DNA of 64,000 bases. Origin: Pirellulales bacterium (GTDB lineage: Bacteria > Planctomycetota > Planctomycetia > Pirellulales > Thermoguttaceae). Both the position numbers and the translations under genes were made by a program. Below the pieces are notes generated by a model, which saw only the letters and a list, made by a program, of their open reading frames with translations, did no database searches and was not told the DNA's origin. Below are positions 16,776 to 25,600 of the stretch, piece after piece; position 1 is the stretch's first letter, and each line of letters opens with the position of its first letter. Location of the stretch: the NCBI GenBank assembly GCA_016931995.1, contig JAFGDS010000142.1, positions 1-64,000 of the forward strand, written 5' to 3'.

Positions 16776-18410
16776 TCAATGCGGACTGATTCGTTGGATG
16801 TCTTCGACGGTCATCCCGCCCAGGCTCGGCGGGCGATGGGCCGCGTCGGGCGGGGTTTGAAGGATGGCCGGCAGCGTGACCAGCGTGGCGGGCACGAGCT
16901 GCGCGGTCCAATTCTGGTTGAGCAGGTTCCATTGCTCCGAGATGCCCGGTCCCCAGGCAATGATCCAGTGGCCCGGCTCGGTCGGTTCCTCGTCGCCTGG
17001 GTCCGAGCCGTCTTCCGGCGGCGGCATGGGGATTTCGTGCCCGCCCATGTCGCCAAACGGCGGCGCCGCGGGCTCGGCCCAGTGCCACACGAGCCGCCGC
17101 GCGGGAATGAACAAGCGCGCCTGGGCGTAGGCCACGGCGTCGCCGTCGATCGGATCGCGGAACAACCCCGGCAGAATCTCGGGCGTCTTGGGCCAATATA
17201 CCACCGCCACGAACGAAAACGCCTCGTCCAGATGGGCGTTGCCGTCGTGCACCTCGGCCTGCTCCGTGCGGATGACGTGCGGTAGGTTCGTCGTGGGGTA
17301 CTCCACCTCGAGCAGATGCTCCAACTGCGCGCAGGTGAAGTGGCGCCACAGCCGGCCGAACTGGCCCATCTTCGCCTCGCGATCGAAGAAGAGCAGCGCG
17401 CGGTAGTTCCACTCGTCCAGGTGGCGTCGGCTCTGGTCTCGGCGCTCATCCCGCGCGCGGTCGAAAAATTGAGCCTGGTTGGCGACGTAGTCCATCACCG
17501 GGTCAATGACCGGCAGCGTCCGGGCCAAGGCGTCGCTTTCGTTTCCCACGGGCACGGCGGCGCCGCGCCACAGGACGCCGAGCATCGGCCCGCGGCTGGG
17601 GGCGGGACCCGTGTGCCGCGCGGCCACCTCGGCCGTGGCCGCCTGAGCCATGTCGGGAATCGCCGCCACGAGCGTCCGCTGGAACTCGGGAATCATTCGC
17701 TGCTGGAGGATCTCCTCCATCACCGGCAGGACCAGCTCGCTGGTGGCCGCGGCCCAGTCGCTCCAACGGCGCGCCAGTTCGGCCTCGCGGGGCGCTTTGG
17801 CCGCAATGGCCGGGCCGAGCCGCTGGAACTTCTCGATCGGGGCCCCCGCGAACTTCGGCGCCTCCGCCGCCCAAGCGTCGAGGATCTCCGGCACGTAGGC
17901 CCCGGCGTTGCGGTCGCGGGCCTCGCGCATGAAGGCCGTCATGGCGAACACGTCGAACAGAAGGTGGTTGGTGAAGGCCAGGCCGTTCATTCCCCGGGCG
18001 ACCATCACGCCGCCGCTTTGGGCCGCGGCATCGGCGGCGTTCTGCATGCGGATCTTGTCGTCCACGTGCCTGCCCGCGTTCATCACCATGCCCAGCAGCA
18101 TGGCCAGGAACAACACCGCGAAGACCGACAGGATGCTGATCGTGCCCCGCTGGTCGGCGTGAAGGCGTCGTGTACTCGCAAGAGCGTGAAGGCAGGTTCT
18201 TGAGAATCCTATCCCCTCTCCCTTTGGGAGAGGGTTGGGGTGAGGGTGTGTGCCACTGGCTCCGCCAGTGCGGAACCTACATTCCCCGAGCACTGGCGGA
18301 GCCAGTGGCACACGCGGCGTCGACGTACCCTCACCCCCGACCCCTCTCCCAAAGGGAGAGGGGAGAAGCTCGGTCGCGTTCGATTTGTCCTCAGTACGCG
18401 GTATGCACAT
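16776..18410 (-). CDS. TadG-like pilus-associated protein; N-terminus formed by repeat DNA
   Basis: The recognisable part begins LHADQRG-TISILSVFAVLFL, a leader and membrane helix of the TadG/TadE type. It continues NAGRHVDDKIRMQNAADAAAQ, which is typical of the TadG N-terminal region. A long, partly helical exported domain follows. No ATG, GTG or TTG lies in frame between this leader and the nested repeat at 18213-18364. The only in-frame ATG is at 18410 and overlaps the stop of the upstream gene by 20 bases. The first 71 or so residues (text such as NPLPKGEG) would then be repeat-encoded. Either the start was displaced by repeat insertion, or the gene relies on a GTG inside the repeat. Confidence 0.75.
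   Translation of the reverse strand: MCIPRTEDKSNATELLPSPFGRGVGGEGTSTPRVPLAPPVLGECRFRTGGASGTHPHPNPLPKGEGIGFSRTCLHALASTRRLHADQRGTISILSVFAVLFLAMLLGMVMNAGRHVDDKIRMQNAADAAAQSGGVMVARGMNGLAFTNHLLFDVFAMTAFMREARDRNAGAYVPEILDAWAAEAPKFAGAPIEKFQRLGPAIAAKAPREAELARRWSDWAAATSELVLPVMEEILQQRMIPEFQRTLVAAIPDMAQAATAEVAARHTGPAPSRGPMLGVLWRGAAVPVGNESDALARTLPVIDPVMDYVANQAQFFDRARDERRDQSRRHLDEWNYRALLFFDREAKMGQFGRLWRHFTCAQLEHLLEVEYPTTNLPHVIRTEQAEVHDGNAHLDEAFSFVAVVYWPKTPEILPGLFRDPIDGDAVAYAQARLFIPARRLVWHWAEPAAPPFGDMGGHEIPMPPPEDGSDPGDEEPTEPGHWIIAWGPGISEQWNLLNQNWTAQLVPATLVTLPAILQTPPDAAHRPPSLGGMTVEDIQRISPH
18213..18364. repeat. Nested palindromic repeat: GTGCCACTGGC element inside a CCCTCTCCC element
   Basis: Outer arms CCCCTCTCCCTTTGGGAGAG and CTCCCAAAGGGAGAGGGG enclose TTGGGGTGAGGGTG/TACCCTCACCCC. 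They also enclose a complete inner palindrome at 18250-18311 (GTGCCACTGGCTCCGCCAGT ... ACTGGCGGAGCCAGTGGCAC). It lies at the junction of the two TadE/TadG-like genes and is in frame with the downstream one. Confidence 0.85.
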
Positions 18411-19386
18411 ACGGAATCACCGATCGCTGGCCTTCGTTGCCCAAGGTGATCGAGGCGGATAGGGGATAGGTGTGGACGTCGCCGAGTTGCCGGATGGTCG
18501 CGGCCACGCGGTCGGCTTGGCCGTCGGGCCGCGAGACAACTGAAGCAAGAAACCGGCCCGGGCCGGGCAGCAGGGCCATCTCGTGGCGGACCGTGATGGT
18601 GATCTCGTCCTGCCAGTCCATCTCGGTCGGCAGGAAGTAGGGCGTGCCCGGCGGATGCCATTGATAGAACGTCGACGGCGGCGGCCAGTGCGGCGCGTCG
18701 GAGTTGCGGTGGTAGAACGTCATCCGCACGTCGGTCGCCCGCCGGGCGTAGGTCAGCTTGTTGGCCATGCGCCGCGGGATGCTGTCGATGCCCGCCGACC
18801 CGGGGGCCATCGCGCGGTACGCCCAGCTCATCGTTCCCGCTATCTGTGTTTCACCGCCAACGAGCCCCAGGCCCAGGTCCCGCGAGGGACACGCCGGCGC
18901 CAGCGCCATCAAGGCCGCCGCGCGGATCTTCTCCAGCTTGGGGCTCTCGCCGGAAACGAGAAACGTGAGTCCGCCCTCGGTCGGCTCGTTTGGGTCGGGC
19001 GGGATCTGCCTGGCCGGATCGGTCTCGGGATCGAGCACGTGCGCGCCGGGATCGAGGCCGATGCAGTTCTCCGGCTCCCAATCCAATCGGGCGGGAATCC
19101 ATACGATCGCCGTCCGCGCCGCCGCGAACGCCGCGTAGTGGACCATCACCGTCCCGATCATCACCTGGCTGACCTGGACGATGAACAGGAGAATCATCAC
19201 GAAGAAGGGCAGCACCAGCACGAAGCTCAGGCTCTGCGCGCCGCCCCGCTGGTCGGCGTGCAACCGCGCGAGCCTGGCCCAGCGCGGCCGTCGGTCCACC
19301 AGCCGGGCCAACACGAGCAGGCATACCACGAGCACGACCAACAAGCCGGCCCACGGCAAACAGGCTGTCATCACTGCCCGACCCAT
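18391..19386 (-). CDS. TadE-like pilus protein
   Basis: 331 residues. An N-terminal helix (LLVVLVVCLLVLARLV) comes first, then the leader-like ARLHADQRGG-AQSLSFVLVL with a second helix (PFFVMILLFIVQVSQVMIGT). TadE-type text follows (VHYAAFAAARTAIVWIP). The rest is an exported domain. The same HADQRG motif precedes the membrane helix of the TadG-like protein and of the 68-residue pilin, which suggests one processing signal. The extra N-terminal helix is unusual for TadE. The stop overlaps the ATG at 18410 of the following gene. Confidence 0.78.
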   Translation of the reverse strand: MGRAVMTACLPWAGLLVVLVVCLLVLARLVDRRPRWARLARLHADQRGGAQSLSFVLVLPFFVMILLFIVQVSQVMIGTVMVHYAAFAAARTAIVWIPARLDWEPENCIGLDPGAHVLDPETDPARQIPPDPNEPTEGGLTFLVSGESPKLEKIRAAALMALAPACPSRDLGLGLVGGETQIAGTMSWAYRAMAPGSAGIDSIPRRMANKLTYARRATDVRMTFYHRNSDAPHWPPPSTFYQWHPPGTPYFLPTEMDWQDEITITVRHEMALLPGPGRFLASVVSRPDGQADRVAATIRQLGDVHTYPLSASITLGNEGQRSVIPYVHTAY

Positions 19387-19970
19387 CGAAACGTCCTCTC
19401 ACAACACCTCTCCCCACTCCCGCTCGGCAGAAGAGGATAGCAGTTCATCAAGAACACGGTTCATCCGACTCGAGAATCCGCGGGGGCTCTGCCCCATACG
19501 AATCAAGTTAAGCGGTTCCTAAATGACTTGGAGGAAGTGGGACATCCGCAGATTACGCAGATTGACACGGATTCACACAAAGCGTGCCCAAGTCCGCGAG
19601 AATCTGCGATATCTGCGGATGACAGCCAGTCTTTACAAAGGTCTCACAGGTCGCCAATTCCTTAACTTGATTCCTATGGGGCTCTGCCCCCGGACCCCCG
19701 GGATTTTGGAAGGCATGGCTCGGGTGTCCAATGGTTGCGTCCAAGGGGACAGTCCCCATTGGACACCGGAGCCATGCCTAAAAAAATCCTGCGGCGAAGC
19801 CGCACTTGCCTCACGACTTGTGGCTGGGTGCCATGCCCACGCTTGTCGTGGGCATGTCTCGGGAACAAACATGCTTGCTGTCTCGCTGCGCTCGCTTAGC
19901 AAGCATGGCACCCATAATGTCCCATCTTTGTGACGCGTCCTGTTAGATCGCCTTTCATTCCGACCGATTC
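19387..19970. repeat. Repeat-rich spacer within the Tad locus
   Basis: No gene is seen in this 584-base gap. It holds a CCGCAGAT/ATCTGCGG inverted pair (about 19543-19622), a palindrome TGTCCAATGG...CCATTGGACA around GGGACAGTCCCC (19719-19767) and a compound palindrome at 19826-19913. The compound one contains GCCCACGCTTGTCGTGGGCA and ends CATGGCACCC. The spacer separates the prepilin peptidase from the TadE-like gene. Confidence 0.75.
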
Positions 19971-20537
19971 TCACGCTCCAATCAACCCGAACCGGACAAT
20001 GACCACCGCGGCCAACGCGCTGGGGGCAAGGTAGAGAGGCGTTTGGAGTTGGGCTCGCTCGTCCGGGGTCAAGGGGCTCCAGCGGCCCAGGCTCGCGGTG
20101 TAGACCACCTGGTGGATCGCCCGGACGAAAAGCCGCCACGGTCCGACGCGCCAGACCAGCACGATCAGCGCCGCGCACGCGCCGAGGACGAAGGTCCAGA
20201 GCATGGCCTCGATCCCCTTTTCCGGCCCGAGGAACGCCCCGAGCATCGCCATGAGCTTCACGTCGCCGCCGGCCACGCCCAAGAGCACGAAGCAGACGAC
20301 GAGCACGAACCCACACACCGCCCAGCCGGCCAGGCTGGGTCCCAGCCCGATCCACCCGAGCCAAGCCAACCGCGCCGCGTCCACTTCCGCCCAACGGACC
20401 AAAGCCGACCCGAGCGCGTTGAGCCCCAGCGAGATCGCCATGCCGGGGTAGGTTGTCTTGTTGAGAATCTCGTGCCTGCGGAGGTCCGTGACCGTGGCAA
20501 CGCCCACCAGCGCCAGCAGCAGGATTGTCGCAACCAT
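19971..20537 (-). CDS. cpaA: Prepilin peptidase, A24 family (TadV/CpaA type)
   Basis: 188 residues, mostly hydrophobic. The two catalytic aspartates of the A24 family are visible: one in VATVTDLRRHEILNK after the first helix, the other in AGGDVKLMAMLGAFLGP. The short form, without an N-methyltransferase domain, fits TadV/CpaA enzymes. It would cleave leaders of the two pilins encoded just upstream and of the TadE/TadG-like proteins, at the Gly of the HADQRG or RRGG motifs. The gene follows the 68-residue pilin gene with a 17-base gap. Confidence 0.88.
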   Translation of the reverse strand: MVATILLLALVGVATVTDLRRHEILNKTTYPGMAISLGLNALGSALVRWAEVDAARLAWLGWIGLGPSLAGWAVCGFVLVVCFVLLGVAGGDVKLMAMLGAFLGPEKGIEAMLWTFVLGACAALIVLVWRVGPWRLFVRAIHQVVYTASLGRWSPLTPDERAQLQTPLYLAPSALAAVVIVRFGLIGA

Positions 20538-20554
20538 GGAGGCGCCGGCTACGG

Positions 20555-20761
20555 CTATTGGATCATTTCCTGCTGTCCCGATTCCAGGTCGGTCATGCCG
20601 CGATCGAACAGGGCCTTCACCCGGGGCCAGCCGTACTTAACCAGGAAGATCAAGACGGGAATGGCGATCACGCCGATGATCAGCACCGTCTCCAGGCTGA
20701 CCGCCCCGCGCTGGTCCGCGTGGATCTTCCCCAGCAGCTTGACGAGCGACGGCTTTTTCAT
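20555..20761 (-). CDS. Flp-type pilin, 68 residues
   Basis: From the ATG at 20761 the product reads MKKPSLVKLLGKIHADQRG followed by AVSLETVLIIGVIAIPVLIF. Cleavage after the Gly leaves Glu at position +5, the hallmark of Flp pilins, followed by a single hydrophobic helix and a short charged tail. It is likely the major or a minor subunit of the Tad pilus. The frame extends 15 codons upstream to 20806, but the shorter start has the typical basic leader. It lies between the other small pilin and the prepilin peptidase. Confidence 0.82.
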   Translation of the reverse strand: MKKPSLVKLLGKIHADQRGAVSLETVLIIGVIAIPVLIFLVKYGWPRVKALFDRGMTDLESGQQEMIQ

Positions 20762-20842
20762 GACTGAAACTCCTCGCGAGATTCCGGAAGGGGACCATTC
20801 CGGCATCGCCTTTCGGCGGCCGGGACGGTCCCCGCGGATGGC

Positions 20843-21001
20843 TCACATAAACGGCCACGAGACCATCACGGCGATCATCTCGTGGGCGAATCTCAAGATT
20901 CGTGGCCCCACATGCATAATAAACGCGACCATGGGCAGCACCACCCCCAGGACGAGCACGTAGTCGAGCGTGGCCACCCCCCCGCGTCGGTATGCCGCCA
21001 T
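20843..21001 (-). CDS. Very short Flp-like pilin, 52 residues
   Basis: From the ATG at 21001 the product is MAAYRRGG followed by VATLDYVLVLGVVLPMVAFI and a short tail ending SWPFM. A strong ribosome-binding site (GGAGGAGGGG) lies immediately upstream. The leader is only about eight residues, and position +5 is Asp rather than Glu. The size and hydrophobic helix fit a Flp-family subunit. It starts 19 bases after the stop of the upstream ATPase gene, so it is in the same operon. Confidence 0.75.
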   Translation of the reverse strand: MAAYRRGGVATLDYVLVLGVVLPMVAFIMHVGPRILRFAHEMIAVMVSWPFM

Positions 21002-21020
21002 GGTCCCCTCCTCCCCTAAC

Positions 21021-22133
21021 TCACTTCGACCAAAGGGCCCCCGAGTATTGCACCCGATCCTCCAGGGCCTGTTCGTAGGGTTCGTGGGCGAACGTGGGCA
21101 GCGTGCCCGTCGGGGCCAACTCGGCAATCAACCGCCCGTCTGCCTGTTTGCCCGCCAGACGCAAGGCGAACAAATCCTTAGTTATATAATGGCCATTGCT
21201 GTCCAGCCCGCAGGCTTCGGTAATCCGCGTGATCTTCCTCGATCCATCTTCGCTAAATCGCGCGATTTGCACAATCAAATGGATCGCCGAGGCCACCTGC
21301 GCCCGGGCGACGTGGATGGGGATCTCCACGTCGGACATGAGCGACAGGGTTTCCAGCCGCACGAGGGCGTCGTGGGGCGTGTTGGCGTGGATGGTCGAGA
21401 GGCTCCCCGCGTGGCCGCTGATCATCGACTGCACCAGGTCCAGGGCCTCGCCCGATCGGACCTCGCCGACAATGATCCGGTCGGGCCGCATCCGCAGCGA
21501 GTTGACGAACAACTGCCGCACGGTAAGGATGCCCCGGCCCGTGGCGTCGCCGTGCTGGGCCTCCAGATACAGGCAATGCTCCTGGATGAGCCGCAATTCC
21601 GAGGTGTCCTCGATCACGACGATCCGCTCGACCTCGGGGATCGCGCGGGTCATTGCCCCCAAGAGGCACGTCTTGCCCGAGCCGGTGCCGCCCGAAATGA
21701 GGATGTTCTTGTGCAGCCGGACGCAGATCTCCAAAAACTCCTGGGCGACCGGCGACAGGGTGCCGAAGCCGACCATGTCCTCCAGAGTGAGCGTCTGCCG
21801 GGCGAACTTGCGGATGGTCAGACAGGTGCCGCCGCGGGCGCTGGGAGGGATGATGGCGTGGACGCGGGAGCCGTCGGGCAGCCGGGCGTCCAGCACGGGC
21901 TTCTCCTCGTGGATCTCCCGGCCCACCCACTGCGCGATGTTGTGCACGGCGGTCCGTAGGGCGTCCTCGCTGGCGAAACGGCGATCGGTGCGCTCGAGCT
22001 TGCCGTGCCGCTCGATGTAGACGTCGTCGTGGCCGTTGACCATGATCTCGGTGACCGAATCGTCGGCCAAGAGCGGCCCGATCGGCTCGAGAAAGAAGGC
22101 CAGGCTGGCCTCGAAAATGGCTTGGCGCGACAT
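21021..22133 (-). CDS. cpaF: CpaF/TadA-type pilus ATPase (no FHA domain)
   Basis: 370 residues, first gene of the Tad locus. CpaF features are clear: VTEIMVNGHDDVYIE, LDARLPDGSRVHAIIPPSAR, Walker A GGTGSGKT (148-155), ELRLIQEHCLYLEAQ, Walker B-like RIIVGEVRSGEALDLVQ and STIHANTPHDALVRLE. It lacks the N-terminal FHA and long helical domain of the ATPase at 11634-13550. Two CpaF paralogues in one locus is unusual. One may power assembly and the other retraction or regulation (inference). A GGGAGG ribosome-binding site precedes the ATG at 22133. Confidence 0.93.
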   Translation of the reverse strand: MSRQAIFEASLAFFLEPIGPLLADDSVTEIMVNGHDDVYIERHGKLERTDRRFASEDALRTAVHNIAQWVGREIHEEKPVLDARLPDGSRVHAIIPPSARGGTCLTIRKFARQTLTLEDMVGFGTLSPVAQEFLEICVRLHKNILISGGTGSGKTCLLGAMTRAIPEVERIVVIEDTSELRLIQEHCLYLEAQHGDATGRGILTVRQLFVNSLRMRPDRIIVGEVRSGEALDLVQSMISGHAGSLSTIHANTPHDALVRLETLSLMSDVEIPIHVARAQVASAIHLIVQIARFSEDGSRKITRITEACGLDSNGHYITKDLFALRLAGKQADGRLIAELAPTGTLPTFAHEPYEQALEDRVQYSGALWSK

Positions 22134-22682
22134 ACGCCCTCCCGCGGGCAGGTGGACTACAATCGCCCAACGTCTTGTCGGATAAGCGTTTCCAACTCTA
22201 TCATCGTCCGGACAGGGCGGAAGTCAAGGGATTGGGGGGAGGGGCGGTCGAGGCCGTCGCGATTGTGCGGATCCGTCCGCTTGTGCCGGCTTACTGGGGA
22301 TAGGACCCCTATAATGCTACACTGCCGTGGGGCTGAAAAAGGTCGCGCCGGGCGGCAGGTCAGAAGAGACACCGTTCCCTGCGTCTCCGCGCCTCCGCGC
22401 GAGGAACATTAAACGAACCTCGCGCGGAGACGCCAAGACGCGGAGAGAGAAAGGTAAAACACCGGAACTCCTTTGATGCCAACGAGATCCTTGGCTTCGC
22501 TCAGCCGTGACGCGCGGTCGAAGCGAGGATTGGGGCATAGGCGATCCCCTCACCCCCGACCCCTCTCCCGCCGCATGGGAGAGGGGCGAGAGATACCTCC
22601 CCTTCCTGCGGAACTTCCGGCCGGGGTAGATCGTCTACTCGGTAACTAGGTGACAAAATCCTTTTCGTGGGAGACCATAGCG
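22134..22682. repeat. Intergenic region with two palindromic repeats before the macroglobulin gene
   Basis: No gene is seen. It contains an inverted repeat around 22382-22446 (TCTCCGCGCCTCCGCGCGAG with CTCGCGCGGAGACGCC). It also contains a copy of the CCCTCTCCC family around 22546-22592 (CCCTCACCCCCGACCCCTCT). A TATAAT hexamer is at 22309-22314, but no well-spaced -35 element was found. Confidence 0.6.
22200..22227 (-). promoter_or_regulatory. Possible sigma-70 promoter of the Tad locus
   Basis: On the minus strand TTGACT (22227-22222) is followed after 16 bases by GATGAT (22205-22200), about 67 bases before the ATG of the cpaF gene. The -10 match is weak. Confidence 0.35.
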
Positions 22683-25600
22683 ATGAGACTTTCACGCCTG
22701 TTGGGTTTGGCGGCCGTGACGCTGGGCATGGTGGGCGGAGGAGCAAGGAGCATGACCGAACAGGCTTCGCCCGGCGCGGCCCGCCGCGAGACGTGCCGCA
22801 AGGCGTACGAAAATCGCAACTACAAGGACGCCTTCGAGGGCTATCGCCGCCTGGCGCTCGATCCGGCGGACGACCCGGCCCAGGTCGAACACGACCTGGA
22901 CATGGCCGTGGCGTGCCTCATGCAGCTCAACCGCGTGCCGGAGATCGACGCCCTGCGCGAGACGGTCGTCAAGGTTCACGAGAAGAACTGGCGGCTGCTT
23001 TGGGCGGCGGCGCGGAGCTACGTCCAGTTGCCCCACCATGGGTTCATGATTGCCGGGAAGTTCGAACGGGGCGACCACCGTGGCGGGGGCGCGGTGTACA
23101 ACGCCACGCAGCGCGACCGCGTCCGGGCATTGCAGCTCATGCGACAGGCCATGCCCTTGGCCTTGGAGGATCCGGACCGGACGGCGGCGGGCTCCTTCCT
23201 TCTGAGCTTCGCCGGGATACTCCTCGAAGGGCGCGGCTACGACGCGGCCTGGCAACTTCAAACGCTCACCGATATCGACACCCTTCCCGACCACGAGCCG
23301 GGCTGGGGCGGCTACCAGGACCCGCCGGCCGGCGCGCCGGTCGGCCCGGACGACCAACCGATCTACCACGGCGTTCCCAAGAGCTTCGCCGACGCGGCCA
23401 ATGACGGCGAGCGTTGGCGGTGGTGTCTGGCGCAGGCGATGGAAGTGGACGCCAAGCGGCGCGACGTGGTGCGGCTCCAATTCGCCGACTTCCTCCGCGG
23501 TCAGTTCGACGTGCAGACGATTGCCCAATACGGCGGGTTCTTCGGCCGGGCGGGCGACGACGCTGCGGATACCGGCACGTATGCCCTGCACACGTTGGGC
23601 GAGGACGAGACGATCGCCCGGCTGGCCATTGGCCTCAAACGGTTCAAGCTGCCCGAGGAATTCAACTTCATCAAGATCTATCAGGATCTCGCCGCGGACC
23701 GAAAGGCCCAGGGCGGGGTCGGTCTGACGGCGATGGAGCGGCTGGTCGAGCTGTTCGAGAACCGCCGGCAATACCCCCGGGCGGCCGAGTATTGCCAGAA
23801 GGTCGTGGCGGCCTACCGCGAGGCGGTGAACGACGACGCGGCGAACGGTTGGCAAGCGCGGCTCGATCAGATCGTGGGCAATTGGGGCCAATTCGAGACG
23901 GTGTTGACCCAGCCCGCCGGCGGCCGGGGCGCGGCGGTCGATTTTGTCTTCCGCAACGGCCGCAAGGCGACATTCACCGCGCGCGAGATCCGCGTCGAGA
24001 AGCTGCTGGACGACGTGAAGGCGTATCTCAAGTCGCGGCCCGCCCAGCTCGACCACGCGAAGATCAACCTCGAAAACATCGGCTACCGCCTGGTTTGCGA
24101 GAATCAGAGCCAATACGTCGGCCGGCAGGTGGCCGCGTGGGAGATGGATCTCGAGCCGCGCGAGAAGCACTTCGACAAGCGCGTCACGGTGACCACGCCC
24201 TTGTCGAAGGCCGGCGCGTACTTGCTCACGGCCAAGATGGCCGACGGCAACACGAGCAGCATCGTCGTCTGGCTCGACGACACGGCGATCGTGAAGAAGC
24301 AGCTTAGCCAGCGGACGCTCTACTTCGTGGCCGACGCCACGACGGGCAAGCCGCTGGCCCGGGCGAACGTCGAGTTCCTCGGCTATCGCCAGCGGAACGT
24401 CGCCGGCCAGCCGCGCTGGGAAATCGACGTCCTGCAGTTCGCCGTGCACGCCGACGCCCAGGGCCAGGTCATGCCGGAGGAGAGGGACCAGCCCAACGGC
24501 TTCTTCTGGCTCGCGACCGCGCGGACCGGCGAGGGCCGTTTCGGATTCCTCGGCTTCGACCACGTCTGGCACAACCGCCTGCGCGAACTCGATTACCGCG
24601 CGGTGAAGGTCTTCACGATCACGGACCGGCCCGTCTATCGGCCCAAGCAGAAGGTCCAATACAAGTTCTGGGTGGGCCAGGCGCAATACGACATGCCGGA
24701 CAAATCCGCCTTTGCCGGCCAGGAGTTCAACCTCGACATCTTCAATCCCAAGGGCGAGAAGATCGTCGAGAAGACGTACACGGCCGACCAGTACGGCGGC
24801 ATGGCCGACGAACTGGAGCTGCCCGAGGACGCCGCGCTGGGCGTCTACCGCTTCGCGGTCAAGACCGGTTCGCGGCCGTTGGGCGGCGGGACGTTCCGCG
24901 TCGAGGAGTACAAGAAGCCCGAGTTCGAGGTCTCGGTCGATGCCCCGAGCGAGCCGGTGATGCTTGGCGAGAAGATCGCGGCCACGGTCAGGGCCAAGTA
25001 CTACTTCGGTTCGCCGGTCACCCAAGGCACGGTGAAGTACAAGGTCACGCGCGCCAGCCACGTCGAGCGGTGGTATCCGATCCGGCCGTGGGACTGGCTC
25101 TACGGGCCGGGCTACTGGTGGTTCGCGCCGGACTACGCGTGGTATCCGGGCTGGTGGAAGTGGGGTTGCCCTCGGCCCATGCCCATGTGGTGGCACGGGC
25201 CCTCCATGCCGCCCGAGGTGGTGGCCCAGCGCGAAGTGCCCCTCGGCGAGGACGGTACCGTCAAGATCGACATCGACACAACCCTGGCCAAGGAGATCCA
25301 TCCGGACCAGGACCACGGCTACACGATCACCGCCGAGGTGGTGGACCAATCGCGCCGCACGATCGTCGGCACGGGCAGCGTGCTGGTGGCCCGCGCGCCG
25401 TTCAAGGTCCATGCCTGGGTCGATCGCGGCTACTATCGCGTCGGCGAGACGATCCGCGCGAGCTTCCTGGCCCAAACGCTCGACCACAAGCCGGTTGCCG
25501 GCCAGGGCGGGCTCACGCTGTTGAAAATCACCTACGCCGACGGCAAGCCGGTCGAAACGCCCGTCCAAACGTGGGATCTGCCCACGAACGACCAAGGCCG

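Noticed and set aside
16516-17412. N-terminal extension of the TadE-like gene upstream to 17412
   Set aside because: The extension runs through palindromic repeats and out-of-frame TadG-like sequence. The leader at 16515 is a natural start.
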